Counted from the stretch's first letter, positions 1 to 7,598 are shown. The stretch: 64,000 bases of DNA from CAMDMI01 sp044379485 (GCA_044379485.1 JBIPOE010000005.1:1-64000), one strand, 5' to 3'. The notes: a model not told the origin generated them from the sequence alone. A program made the numbers and translations.

Positions 1-111
1 ATATAAAATCAGAGATCAACAGCAAGTACACTTTATAACTTGCACTTTGATTCAATGGGTTGATATTTTTACCAGACCCGTGTATGCAGATTTATTGATT
101 GAAAGTCTTAA
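1..111 (+). pseudogene. RAYT gene fragment, exact partial copy
   Basis: These 111 bases are identical to 242-352 inside the complete transposase gene that follows. Read from base 2 they encode residues 6 to about 41 of that protein, then enter unrelated sequence and reach a stop at 143-145. The HLH and tyrosine motifs are missing, so the piece cannot be functional. Its left end is the window edge, so its true extent is unknown. It could be a recent duplication or transposition scar. An assembly overlap at a contig end would look the same. Confidence 0.7.
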
Positions 112-120
112 CTACTCTGT

Positions 121-178
121 CCTTGGTGTTCGCTTGCGACACTAAGGACGATTAATAAAATGTAGGGACTCCGTCCCG
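121..178. repeat. Left REP-like composite palindrome of the RAYT
   Basis: A hairpin at 121-147 has arms CCTTGGTGT and ACACTAAGG with one G-T pair. An AT-rich spacer containing TTAATAA follows, then a second palindrome at 164-178 (AGGGACTCCGTCCCG, loop CTCCG). The same order of parts occurs in inverted orientation at 828-884 on the other side of the transposase. Imperfect hairpins flanking a RAYT gene are the usual substrates of this transposase family. Confidence 0.75.
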
Positions 179-227
179 GTGAATAAGCCAAACAATATTT
201 ATCAGGAATATTTCCTACAATTGCTTT

Positions 228-782
228 ATGGCACAAGCAGGATATAAAATCAGAGATCAACAGCAAGTACACTTTATAACTTGCACTTTGATTCAATGGG
301 TTGATATTTTTACCAGACCCGTGTATGCAGATTTATTGATTGAAAGTCTTAATTTTTGTATCAGAGAAAAAGGCTTGTTTGTACATGCCTGGGTGTTAAT
401 GCCGAATCATTTACATGCTATTGTGAGTGCCAAAGAAGGAGTTGTTCTCTCAGATATTCTACGCGATTTTAAGAAGTTTACAGCTGGAAAGATTTTAAAA
501 GAGTTGGAGAAATCAACCATTGAATCAAGAAAAAGCTGGATGCTTTGGCTTTTTAAAAGTGCTGGTGATCAAAATAGCAGAAATGAAAACTACCAGTTTT
601 GGCAGCAAGACAATCATCCTATTGAATTAAACAATCCAACTTTAAAACTTCAACGAATGAATTACTTGCACCTAAATCCAGTGCGGGCGGGTTTGGTGTG
701 GGAACCATGGGAATATCGATATTCCTCAGCATGTGATTATATGAATAATAAAAAGGGCTTGGTTGAAATTGATTTCATTTAG
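228..782 (+). CDS. REP-associated tyrosine transposase (RAYT, Y1_Tnp/IS200-like)
   Basis: A 184-residue single-domain HUH/Y1 transposase. The metal-binding HLH sits at residues 61-63 within MPNHLHAI. FWQQDNHPIEL (about 124-134) and YLHLNPVRAGLV (146-157) are family hallmarks, and Y146 is the likely nucleophile that attacks single-stranded hairpin DNA. RAYTs are domesticated relatives of IS200/IS605 transposases that act on REP palindromes. The length is normal and the frame is intact. The ATG at 228 follows an AT-rich leader and no other in-frame start fits the family N-terminus. It is flanked by two inverted hairpin composites and by an exact fragment of itself, so recent activity is plausible. 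Confidence 0.9.
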   Translation: MAQAGYKIRDQQQVHFITCTLIQWVDIFTRPVYADLLIESLNFCIREKGLFVHAWVLMPNHLHAIVSAKEGVVLSDILRDFKKFTAGKILKELEKSTIESRKSWMLWLFKSAGDQNSRNENYQFWQQDNHPIELNNPTLKLQRMNYLHLNPVRAGLVWEPWEYRYSSACDYMNNKKGLVEIDFI

Positions 783-827
783 AATTGATTTTTAGATGGT
801 TGGAAAAGATAAGATTGGCGGATATAT

Positions 828-884
828 CGGGACGGAGTCCCTCGAACTTATTAAAAATCCTTAGACCGCTTCGCAAGTCTAAGG
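828..884. repeat. Right REP-like composite palindrome of the RAYT
   Basis: Inverted counterpart of 121-178. CGGGACGGAGTCCCT (828-842) is the exact reverse complement of 164-178. After a TTATTAA-containing spacer, a hairpin with perfect 8-bp arms CCTTAGAC / GTCTAAGG lies at 859-884. Stem sequences differ somewhat between the two sides while the architecture is kept, as expected for structure-recognised REP units. It ends 170 bp before the next gene. Confidence 0.75.
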
Positions 885-1052
885 ATAGATGAAATCACAC
901 AAAAAATTGAAAAGCCGTTAAACCTTTTCTTTTTTTTTCTATCCATGGGCATATTTTTGTTGCGCTTATTTTTACCGTATGCATTGTAAAACGCAATAAG
1001 AATAAAATCCCATTTTTGTGGAAGAATAAGCATCTGATTTACAGTATTTTTT

Positions 1053-2366
1053 ATGAAGCATTTTTTTATTCTCGTTTTAATTGCATTTTCATTTCAGGCC
1101 AAAGCCCAAAACATGTACTTCCCTCCGGTAAACAACAATTTACCCTGGGACACCCTTTCGCCTGAAAGTCTGGGCTGGTGTACCAATAAAATTGACAGCC
1201 TCTACAATTATCTGGGATCCGAAAAAACCAAGGCATTTATTGTGCTGAAAAATGGGAAAATAGTGCTGGAAAAGTATTTCGGAACTTTCACCAAAGACAG
1301 CATCTGGTACTGGGCTTCTGCCGGAAAAACCATTACTGCATTCCTGGTGGGAAAGGCCAATGAAGATGGAATTTTGAAGTTGAGTGATTCAACCTCAAAA
1401 TTTTTGGGAACAGGCTGGACCAATGTACCACCGGACAAAGAGGGAAAAATCACGATCCGAAACCAGATCACCATGACTTCTGGCCTGGACGACGGTGTGC
1501 CTGATGACAACTGCACCATTGACACCTGCCTGAATTATCTGGCCGACGCCGGAACCCGTTGGGCATACCACAATGGTCCCTACACCCTTTTGGAAAAGGT
1601 ATTGCAAAACGCCAGCGGACAGAATATCAATGTGTACACCCAGCAAAAGCTTAAAACCCAGACTGGAATTACCGGCAGCTGGTTTACGATTGGATACGAC
1701 AATGTCTATATCAGCAAACCCCGGGCAATGGCAAGGTTTGGCATACTCATCCAAAACAAATGCAAGTGGAACAATACGCCTTTGCTTTCCGATACGGCTT
1801 ACATTCGTCAGATGGTGAATACTTCCCAGCAATTGAACAAATCGTATGGATATCTCTGGTGGCTCAATGGCAAAAGTTCTTTTATGGCGCCCACCAGCCA
1901 GATTGTTTTTCCGGGTTCTTATGCCCCTGACGCACCGGCAGATATGTACGCTGCCATTGGTAAAAATGGCCAGATTCTGAGCATTGCCCCTTCCAGCGGA
2001 ATTGTATTTGTGCGCATGGGCGAAAGCAACAACCCAAATTCCGTTCCTTTTACATTTACCAGCCAGATTTGGAAAAGGCTGAATGCCGTAATCTGCCAAA
2101 CCACGGCAAGCAACCCGATACTGGAAAGAAATGAAGCCCTTGAGATTTTCCCAAATCCAACAAAAGACCAGTTGAACCTTCGTTTTCCCCAGGGCACTAC
2201 AGAAATACAGATTACCGATATTCTGAACCGGGAAATCCTGAATGAAAAGATTTCATTTGAAGAAAGCGAAAAGGTGTTGGAAACAAGGACCTGGAAAACA
2301 GGATATTATCTTGTTCGCTACCTTACGATCAAAGGTTGGATGGTGAAAAAGGTTTGGAAGGATTGA
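1053..2366 (+). CDS. Secreted serine hydrolase, beta-lactamase class C fold, T9SS tail
   Basis: 437 residues. A signal peptide ends near residue 19 (AKAQ). The penicillin-binding-like fold has the SxxK motif at S89-A-G-K92, the YxN motif at Y172-H-N174 and a GKNG stretch near 303-306 in place of the third (KTG/HxG) motif. Residues about 360-437 (from LEIFPNPTKDQLNLRF) match the T9SS type A sorting domain, so the enzyme is probably exported to the surface. Family members are esterases or D-amino-acid peptidases as often as beta-lactamases, and the substrate cannot be inferred. It appears monocistronic; a hairpin at 2559-2592 lies downstream. Confidence 0.88.
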   Translation: MKHFFILVLIAFSFQAKAQNMYFPPVNNNLPWDTLSPESLGWCTNKIDSLYNYLGSEKTKAFIVLKNGKIVLEKYFGTFTKDSIWYWASAGKTITAFLVGKANEDGILKLSDSTSKFLGTGWTNVPPDKEGKITIRNQITMTSGLDDGVPDDNCTIDTCLNYLADAGTRWAYHNGPYTLLEKVLQNASGQNINVYTQQKLKTQTGITGSWFTIGYDNVYISKPRAMARFGILIQNKCKWNNTPLLSDTAYIRQMVNTSQQLNKSYGYLWWLNGKSSFMAPTSQIVFPGSYAPDAPADMYAAIGKNGQILSIAPSSGIVFVRMGESNNPNSVPFTFTSQIWKRLNAVICQTTASNPILERNEALEIFPNPTKDQLNLRFPQGTTEIQITDILNREILNEKISFEESEKVLETRTWKTGYYLVRYLTIKGWMVKKVWKD

Positions 2367-2390
2367 AAATAAGCTTTGTTTTATGATTTG

Positions 2391-2479
2391 CGGCTGTCCC
2401 TGCGGGTCGGGCTATTCGCTGCTAGTCCTCAGTCGGTCGTTCCTCCCTCCCTCCGGGCTATCCACTTCTATCCCTCAGC
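2391..2479. repeat. GC-rich non-coding block, possible dispersed repeat
   Basis: This pyrimidine-biased block (CTGCGGGTCGGGCTATTCGC, then CTCCGGGCTATCC) stands out from its AT-rich surroundings and has an internal repeat GGGCTATYC. It encodes nothing recognisable. Similar GC-rich intergenic blocks are common in Bacteroidota, but no second copy is present in this window, so its repeat nature is inferred. Confidence 0.3.
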
Positions 2480-2558
2480 CACCTGTGTCATTCGTTGCCT
2501 TGTAAGTCATTGTATCTCTACGCCAAAGGCGCACAGGTTGACAGAAAAGCGGTAGCCC

Positions 2559-2592
2559 AAACCTATGAGCTCTTCGAAGAGCCTATAGGTTT
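2559..2592. other. Near-perfect 34-bp palindrome
   Basis: Outer arms AAACCTAT (2559-2566) and ATAGGTTT (2585-2592) enclose the fully self-complementary GCTCTTCGAAGAGC (2569-2582), with only a two-base imperfection between them. It could end transcription of the serine hydrolase from 190 bp away, although its T-run is short. The AACCT...AGGTT arms recall the terminator at 13480-13517. It may be a terminator or a dispersed palindrome. Confidence 0.55.
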
Positions 2593-2655
2593 TACAGCAC
2601 CGATAAAGTTTGGCAATTGGGACAGCCTGAAAAAGAAGTTTTGCTATCCCTGGAT

Positions 2656-2685
2656 TTTGAAATGCAATATCCCTAAATACCTTTG
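2656..2685 (+). promoter_or_regulatory. Bacteroidota-type promoter of the DUF4258/YgiT pair
   Basis: TTTG at 2656-2659, an 18-base spacer and TACCTTTG at 2678-2685 match the phylum's -33/-7 pattern (TTTG, about 19 bases, TAnnTTTG). The predicted start near 2692 gives a leader of about 45 bases to the ATG at 2737. A TTTGT/ACAAA inverted pair (2693-2697, 2705-2709) in the leader could be an operator. Confidence 0.5.
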
Positions 2686-2736
2686 TCTTGATTTTGTACG
2701 TTTAACAAATTCTGAAATTTAATATTTCATTATCAG

Positions 2737-3024
2737 ATGGATTGCAATGATTTTGAATACAGCACCCACGCTGTGAAGCGCATGATAGAAAAAGATATCA
2801 CCACATTTGAAGTGGAACAAACCGTATTGTTTGGCGAGGTAATCCAACTGTATGAATCAGACAAACCTTACCCAAGCCAATTGTTGCTTACCTTTATAAA
2901 TGACAAACCAATTCATGTGGTGGTTGCAAAAAATACCAATAACAATATTTGCATTATTATTACCTGTTATAGACCAGACCTTGACATCTGGAATCAAGAC
3001 TTTAAAACAAAAAAAAGAACATGA
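2737..3024 (+). CDS. DUF4258 protein, putative toxin of a TA-like pair
   Basis: 95 residues. STHAVKRMIEKDI near the N-terminus, a central hydrophobic strand region and CIIITCYRPDLDIW near the C-terminus are typical of DUF4258. These small proteins resemble RelE/MqsR-like mRNA interferases. The next gene, an YgiT-type zinc-finger protein, overlaps its stop by 4 bases (ATGA), which indicates translational coupling. Toxin before antitoxin is the order seen in mqsRA-like systems. Toxicity is an inference from family and context; no catalytic residues are assigned. Confidence 0.8.
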   Translation: MDCNDFEYSTHAVKRMIEKDITTFEVEQTVLFGEVIQLYESDKPYPSQLLLTFINDKPIHVVVAKNTNNNICIIITCYRPDLDIWNQDFKTKKRT

Positions 3025-3239
3025 TTTGCGTAATTTGTAAAACTGGAGATTGCTTTTCCGGAACCACCCATTTCACTCAGGTTCTGAAGGAAAAACTGGT
3101 TGTGGTCAAAAACGTAAAGGCCAATATTTGCGAAAATTGCGGTGAAGCCTATTTCGATTCTGAAACTGTGAACTACATCCAAAAAAAGACCAAAGAGGCA
3201 TTGTCCAGTCAGGAGGATGTGGAGCTATTTAATGTATAG
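3021..3239 (+). CDS. YgiT-type zinc-finger protein, putative antitoxin
   Basis: 72 residues. Two CxxC pairs, CVIC near residue 3 and CENCGEAYF near residue 38, form the zinc-binding module of the MqsA/YgiT N-terminal domain. No C-terminal HTH is present; the protein ends about 20 residues after the zinc module with an acidic helix. It lacks the DNA-binding half of full MqsA, so any autoregulation would need another factor. Overlap with the DUF4258 gene marks them as one operon. Confidence 0.85.
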   Translation: MICVICKTGDCFSGTTHFTQVLKEKLVVVKNVKANICENCGEAYFDSETVNYIQKKTKEALSSQEDVELFNV

Positions 3240-3257
3240 GTTTTACACAATTGCCTC

Positions 3258-3796
3258 CAATGGAGCGTGGCTGCGCCACGTTCCGTCTATTGTATGGCCT
3301 CCGGCCAGATCAAACATCTCTGCAACAATCTACAAAACTGAATCCCATTTTTTTCTGGCAATAATTTGGTTATAAAAGCCAGAGCATGCCAGGCTTTAGT
3401 ATGGCACCCAAATGGGGCGTGGCTCCGCCACGTTCCGTCTATTCTGTGGCCTCCGGCCAAATCAAATATCTCTGCAATAATCTACAAAACTGAATCCCGC
3501 TTTTTTTTGCCAATACGTTGGTTATGTAAGCCAGAGGCTTATGAATAGAACGAACAAGGCAGGAGCCTTGCCCGATTCAGAATAATTCGAAACACCCCAA
3601 AGCCACGCCATATTTGAGTAGTATTTGTAGCTTACAAATTCGGCTTATCCCAATGGAGCGTGGCTCCGCCGCGTTCCAGCTATTGTAAGGCCTCCGGCCA
3701 AATCAAACAACTTTCTTGATCCCGTTTTTTACCAACAAAACGTTGGGCATGTAAGCCAGAGGCTTATCAAATAGTGCTAACCACGCTGAGGCGTGG
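3258..3796. repeat. Array of REP-like palindromes in three degenerate units
   Basis: Three related units begin near 3258, 3409 and 3651. Each starts with AATGGRGCGTGG, carries the palindrome CGTGG-CTSCG-CCRCG (3266-3280, 3418-3432, 3659-3673) and then WGGC-CTCCG-GCCA (3295-3307, 3447-3459, 3688-3700). Each then has a TGATCCCGTTTTTT-like stretch and an AAGCCAGAG-type hairpin. Further hairpins are CAAGGC-AGGA-GCCTTG (3555-3570) and CCACGC-TGAG-GCGTGG (3781-3796). No coding sequence spans the 609 bases between flanking genes. The loop CTCCG is shared with the RAYT palindromes at 164-178 and 828-842. Confidence 0.8.
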
Positions 3797-3848
3797 CCCG
3801 ATAAAGTTCTCTTACAAGGCAGAAAGCAGGGAAAGAGTAAAAATCCTC

Positions 3849-4208
3849 TTACCGGTCTTTTATCTTCAACTCCAATTCCATTATTCGACGATGTAATTCC
3901 TGTATTTCCTGCTTGATCTCAATAACCCATTCAGGCTGTTCCTGTGGCAATGAATTCGGCTTGTGATATTTTTCCTCAGGTTCTGAGAGGTATAACTTTT
4001 CTTCCGAATGCCGGTTGAAGAGCCAGTCAGCCGATAAGTCCGGATTTGCCAGGAGAATTCGTTTTATGCTTTCGCCACTCAGTCCACTTTTATTCTTCTG
4101 GGCTTTGTTCAATGCGCCGTTTGCCAGTCCGCAACGAGCCGAAAACGAGCTCATGTTTTCGCCATTGCTTTCAAGAAACTGAATAATCCGATCTACCAAA
4201 CTCTCCAT
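3849..4208 (-). CDS. XRE-like helix-turn-helix protein with coiled-coil tail
   Basis: 119 residues. The N-terminal 65 residues form a HTH of the phage-repressor type found in Bacteroidota: IIQFLESNGENMSSFSARCG, then ALNKAQK, then the signature NPDLSADWLFN. A Pro/Glu-rich linker follows, and the last 28 residues (IKQEIQELHRRIMELELKI) form a probable coiled coil for dimerisation. The S24 peptidase domain of longer relatives is absent, so regulation by self-cleavage is unlikely. Two TCTAAT/ATTAGA inverted repeats upstream are plausible operators. The target genes are unknown. Confidence 0.8.
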   Translation of the reverse strand: MESLVDRIIQFLESNGENMSSFSARCGLANGALNKAQKNKSGLSGESIKRILLANPDLSADWLFNRHSEEKLYLSEPEEKYHKPNSLPQEQPEWVIEIKQEIQELHRRIMELELKIKDR

Positions 4209-4236
4209 GTGTTCGTGGCAGAGAGAGGATTGATGA

Positions 4237-4254
4237 ATTAGACTTTCATCTAAT
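4237..4254. promoter_or_regulatory. Inverted repeat ATTAGA-N6-TCTAAT, candidate operator
   Basis: A perfect 6-bp inverted repeat, 28 bases upstream of the HTH start codon (minus-strand sense), so it lies in the leader or promoter. The same half-site pair recurs at 4425-4448. Its position suggests autoregulation by the HTH protein. Confidence 0.4.
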
Positions 4255-4416
4255 ATTTTGGCTCTTTTTGCAAAGTAGCTCTATTACAGATCATGAGCAA
4301 ACCATCAATCAGAAAAGTTTGGACCATTTCCTTTTTCGGTCTGTTTTTCAAGAAAGTAAAAATGATAGAATTCTCACCTTGTTCATGCTTTGGATTGCCA
4401 AACCAAAAAATAGATT

Positions 4417-4456
4417 GACAAATATCTAATTTCATTTTGAATATTAGATGTTTGTC
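4417..4456. promoter_or_regulatory. 14-bp inverted repeat with TCTAAT/ATTAGA half-sites
   Basis: Left arm GACAAATATCTAAT (4417-4430) and right arm ATTAGATGTTTGTC (4443-4456) match at 13 of 14 positions across a 12-base spacer. The inner half-sites repeat those at 4237-4254. A second operator for the adjacent HTH regulator, or the start of a divergent unit, is plausible. The spacer has TTTTG but no clear -7 box. Confidence 0.4.
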
Positions 4457-4737
4457 TCTTTTTTTGCGCCGGATTCAGTAAAGTACTTTGTTTCATAGCA
4501 GTATTTCCTGCGAAGAGATGGACTTGCAATCAGGATTCACCAATTCTCCCTTGAAATTGATCGCATCAATAAATCCGCCGGTAAGCCCCTATGTCCGCAT
4601 TTTTTCGCCTGCTTTCCCATGCACGATTCTTTTGGGGGGGGCAAGCCATTTACAGTTTCAGCTTCTTGTGCGAGTAGGAACAAGTGCGTTGATCAGACAA
4701 ACATTCCGGCACCAAAAAGCAACACCAATCAAATTAT

Positions 4738-4793
4738 GAAAATCATTTTGCAGTAACAAATTCAAATTCAATCAATTATAAACAGAAAAAACA
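4738..4793 (+). repeat. Conserved block preceding the surface-protein genes, copy 1
   Basis: AAATCATTTTGCAGTAACAAA followed by TTCAAATTCAAT ends directly at the ATG of the 934-residue protein. The same block occurs before the other three genes of the cluster, at 7585-7635, 9863-9898 and 11688-11731. At 7585-7598 it encodes the final residues and stop (IILQ*) of a T9SS tail. Here there is no upstream gene, so it looks like the scar of a lost paralogue or a conserved leader. Confidence 0.6.
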
Positions 4794-7598
4794 ATGAAAA
4801 AAGTAGTATTAAACTGCCTGGCAATGCTAATAACAATTTTTGCTAAGGGCCAAACTTTTACCAATGTGATATCGGGTTCGGGGATTCCGGTGGATCGAAC
4901 ATGGGTGCATGGTGTCCTTGACTACAACAAGGATGGCTATGAAGACCTATTACTTTCATTAGGAACCAGTATGCCAAATGACTGGAACAAACGAGTTCTG
5001 AAAATCTATAAAAACAACGGAAATGGAACTTTTTCCGACCAAACAACACAAGCAGGGCTTCCTCTTATTGACAGTATTGCCACCTTTGTTGGTATCGCTG
5101 ATTTTAATAACGATGGATTGAAAGACATCATTACGGTTGAAGCAAATAACCGAATCAGGATAATGTGTGGATCGTCAACAGGAGTATTTCAGGATAAGAC
5201 CAGCATTTCTGGAATGTCTCTTTCTAATGTTAGTGAGTTTAACTCTCCAAAATTAGGTGATCTTGACAGGGATGGATTGATTGATCTGGTTGGTTATACG
5301 GGTTCTGGTACTAATGTCCGAAGGGTTGGTTTTGTAAAAAACAAATTCAATACAGGTGCTTCAGTTGGAGGATTTACATCCATTCTTCCAGACTTTCCTT
5401 CTAATTATGAACCCACTTTCCAATTATTTGATTATGATTCTGACAATGATCTGGATTTTTTCCTTTTATACTTTAAAACAGATGAACCATGGCCAGGTGG
5501 TGGCTACTACTACCATCCAATAAAAACATATCGAAATAATGGAGGAGCATTTACTGAGGTCCCAACAATTTCGCCCATTAAGTTTGCCGCAATTGGTTTC
5601 TATCCAAACATTTCTGATTACAATCAGGACGGTAAATTCGATATTTTTGGTGGAAAAGGTGATTATTCTCCTAATTCCTCCTTGTTTCTGCCATCATTAA
5701 AAAACAATGGAAATGGTTCATTTTCAGATATCAGCTCTGTTCTCAACTTCTCAAGTGGAAGCTGTTATCAATCTCCTCCCATTGAAAATGACTTTGACTT
5801 AGATGGAGATGTAGATTATTATCAGGGATCAAGCGGATTTGGAGGTTGTAACGGTAGTTGGTTTTTTCAAAACAATAACGGAGTATTTGCAGAAGTATCT
5901 AATTCAATTGGCGTTAGAATAAATACAGGCTCTGATCCAAATGGAGCTGTAGGGCATCCGGCAGCAAACTTTTTCGACTTAGACAACGATGGAGATCTGG
6001 ACTTTTTTGGAAGTTCTACAAACTGGGGTAGCAATACATCCGTGTCTAGTTTTATGCGTAATAACCAAACAGCCAACAATAAATGGTTAAAAGTAGACTT
6101 GAATGGATGTCAATCAGGAAAAGATGGGTATTATTCTTCCATGATGGTTAAAGCAGCCAATAAGAAGTTTTACAGAATAAAATATCCTTTCAAAGGGGAT
6201 GGCTGGGCACAATCCCAACTCCTCCACTTTGGCCTTGGCACCGCAAGCACCATCGATTCCCTCGTGGTAAAATGGCCAAGCGGGCAAACGACCATCCTTA
6301 CCAATGTGCAAGTGAATCAAACACTTACCGTCAATGAAAGTCAGCCAACAACCCTTACTGCCTCCGGTGCATTAACCTTTTGTCAGGGTGGAAGCGTAAC
6401 GCTGAGCACCAATACTACTGGCAATCAATGGTATAAAAACGGCACCCTTATTGCCAATCAAACCGGCGCAACATTGGTGGTGAATTCAACCGGAAGCTAC
6501 ACGGTGCAAGGTACCAGTGCTGCCGGATGCACCTCAGTAAGTAATGCCATTCAGGTTACCGTAAATCCGGCACCGTCTGTCCCTGTGGTTTCGGCCAATG
6601 GACCCTTAACCTTTTGCCAGGGAGCAAGTGTTACTTTATCCAACACCACTTCTGGCACAAAACAATGGCTGAGAAACAATACCGCAATACCCAATCAAAC
6701 CGGTAACTCACTCAGCGTTAACACTCCCGGAAGTTATACGCTTCGGATTTCAAATACCAACGGCTGCCAGTCCACATCTCAAGCCAGTACCGTTGTGGTA
6801 AATCCACTTCCTTTAGCCAATATCAACTCTTCAGGGGCAACCACATTTTGTTCAGGAGGCAGTGTAACTCTAACTGCCTCAGGCGGTGGAACCTATTTGT
6901 GGAGCAACAACCAAACAACACCCGCCATAACGGTTTCTGCATCGGGCAGTTATGTTGTTACTGTTACAGCAAACGGATGCTCGGCCAAAGATACCCAGGC
7001 CGTGGTGGTAAACCCTCAGCCGGTGGTTACATTAAACATTCCGGTTGGAAATTTTATCAACATCAATCAGGGGCCGTGGCCGCTCAATGGCAGTCCTGCC
7101 GGAGGTACATACAATGGAGTTGGCATCAACAACGGTCTGTTCAGTCCTTCAACAACTGGCTTGGGCTCTACGCAGATAGGATACACCTACACAAGTGCAG
7201 CAGGTTGTACGGGCAGCAAATCAGAGAAAATCATAGTGTACGATACCACCGGTATCGTTTGTACGAGCTACGACACCATTTCTGTATCGGTAACCGATAC
7301 GCTGTTTATCAATGCGGTATTCACCCAGGTAGCACCACCCAACAACCGGAATACGATTAAAATTTATCCCAATCCGGCTAATACTCACCTTACCATTGAC
7401 AATGGCAATTATGGCATGATGCAGGGATACAAAATCAGGGTAACCAACAGCTTGGGCCAGGAAGTTTTTTTCAGTCCGGCTACCCAACAACAATTCGATA
7501 TTAACCTCAGCACCTGGACAGGCATGGGAGTCTATTTTGTGCATCTGATTGACAACCAGGGCAACACCATTCAGATCAAGAAGATCATTCTGCAGTAA
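4794..7598 (+). CDS. Secreted VCBS/FG-GAP protein with ASPIC, Ig-like and T9SS domains
   Basis: 934 residues. The signal peptide ends near residue 20 (FAKGQ). Seven DxDxDGxxD-type calcium loops (LDYNKDGYED, ADFNNDGLKD, GDLDRDGLID, FDYDSDNDLD, SDYNQDGKFD, NDFDLDGDVD, FDLDNDGDLD) spread over residues 40-405 form a beta-propeller. An ASPIC/UnbV domain lies at about 440-515 (GLGTASTIDSLVVKWPSG). Three Ig-like domains follow (about 520-770), each with a Cys pair. A T9SS sorting tail at about 855-934 ends KKIILQ. This is a CRTAC1-like surface protein, likely an adhesin or glycan-binding protein. It leads the four-gene paralogous cluster, and its downstream leader repeats its own upstream block. Confidence 0.88.
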   Translation: MKKVVLNCLAMLITIFAKGQTFTNVISGSGIPVDRTWVHGVLDYNKDGYEDLLLSLGTSMPNDWNKRVLKIYKNNGNGTFSDQTTQAGLPLIDSIATFVGIADFNNDGLKDIITVEANNRIRIMCGSSTGVFQDKTSISGMSLSNVSEFNSPKLGDLDRDGLIDLVGYTGSGTNVRRVGFVKNKFNTGASVGGFTSILPDFPSNYEPTFQLFDYDSDNDLDFFLLYFKTDEPWPGGGYYYHPIKTYRNNGGAFTEVPTISPIKFAAIGFYPNISDYNQDGKFDIFGGKGDYSPNSSLFLPSLKNNGNGSFSDISSVLNFSSGSCYQSPPIENDFDLDGDVDYYQGSSGFGGCNGSWFFQNNNGVFAEVSNSIGVRINTGSDPNGAVGHPAANFFDLDNDGDLDFFGSSTNWGSNTSVSSFMRNNQTANNKWLKVDLNGCQSGKDGYYSSMMVKAANKKFYRIKYPFKGDGWAQSQLLHFGLGTASTIDSLVVKWPSGQTTILTNVQVNQTLTVNESQPTTLTASGALTFCQGGSVTLSTNTTGNQWYKNGTLIANQTGATLVVNSTGSYTVQGTSAAGCTSVSNAIQVTVNPAPSVPVVSANGPLTFCQGASVTLSNTTSGTKQWLRNNTAIPNQTGNSLSVNTPGSYTLRISNTNGCQSTSQASTVVVNPLPLANINSSGATTFCSGGSVTLTASGGGTYLWSNNQTTPAITVSASGSYVVTVTANGCSAKDTQAVVVNPQPVVTLNIPVGNFININQGPWPLNGSPAGGTYNGVGINNGLFSPSTTGLGSTQIGYTYTSAAGCTGSKSEKIIVYDTTGIVCTSYDTISVSVTDTLFINAVFTQVAPPNNRNTIKIYPNPANTHLTIDNGNYGMMQGYKIRVTNSLGQEVFFSPATQQQFDINLSTWTGMGVYFVHLIDNQGNTIQIKKIILQ

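Larger units (their letters stand above)
4209..4793. other. 585-bp intergenic region with operator-like repeats
   Basis: This gap separates the divergent HTH gene and the first surface-protein gene. It contains two inverted repeats described separately (4237-4254, 4417-4456), a G-run of eight near 4633 and a conserved block directly before the next ATG (4738-4793). Bases 4457-4737 show no feature I can support. Short open frames at 4250-4435 (minus) and 4488-4739 (plus) have no recognisable domain. Confidence 0.5.

Noticed and set aside
1395..2099. 234-codon frame antisense to the serine hydrolase
   Set aside because: Mirror of a high-quality coding frame; no domain and no start context.
2495..2722. 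75-codon plus-strand frame before the DUF4258 gene
   Set aside because: It runs through the 34-bp palindrome and the promoter, has no recognisable domain and no promoter of its own.
3258..3796. CRISPR-like appearance of the repeated units
   Set aside because: Only three degenerate units of 120-145 bp with no constant short repeat and spacer pattern and no cas genes; REP-like palindromes explain it.
4250..4435. 61-codon minus-strand frame upstream of the HTH gene
   Set aside because: Its start lies inside the 14-bp inverted repeat and its end inside the other repeat. It has no family resemblance and is more likely a leader or operator region.
4488..4739. 83-codon plus-strand frame in the 585-bp gap
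   Set aside because: Low-quality composition with no domain. It covers a G-run and the conserved pre-gene block, so chance is likelier.
6848..7360. 170-codon alternative frame inside the VCBS/Ig-like gene
   Set aside because: Shadow frame of the Ser/Thr/Asn-rich Ig region; the overlapping frame has the real domains.
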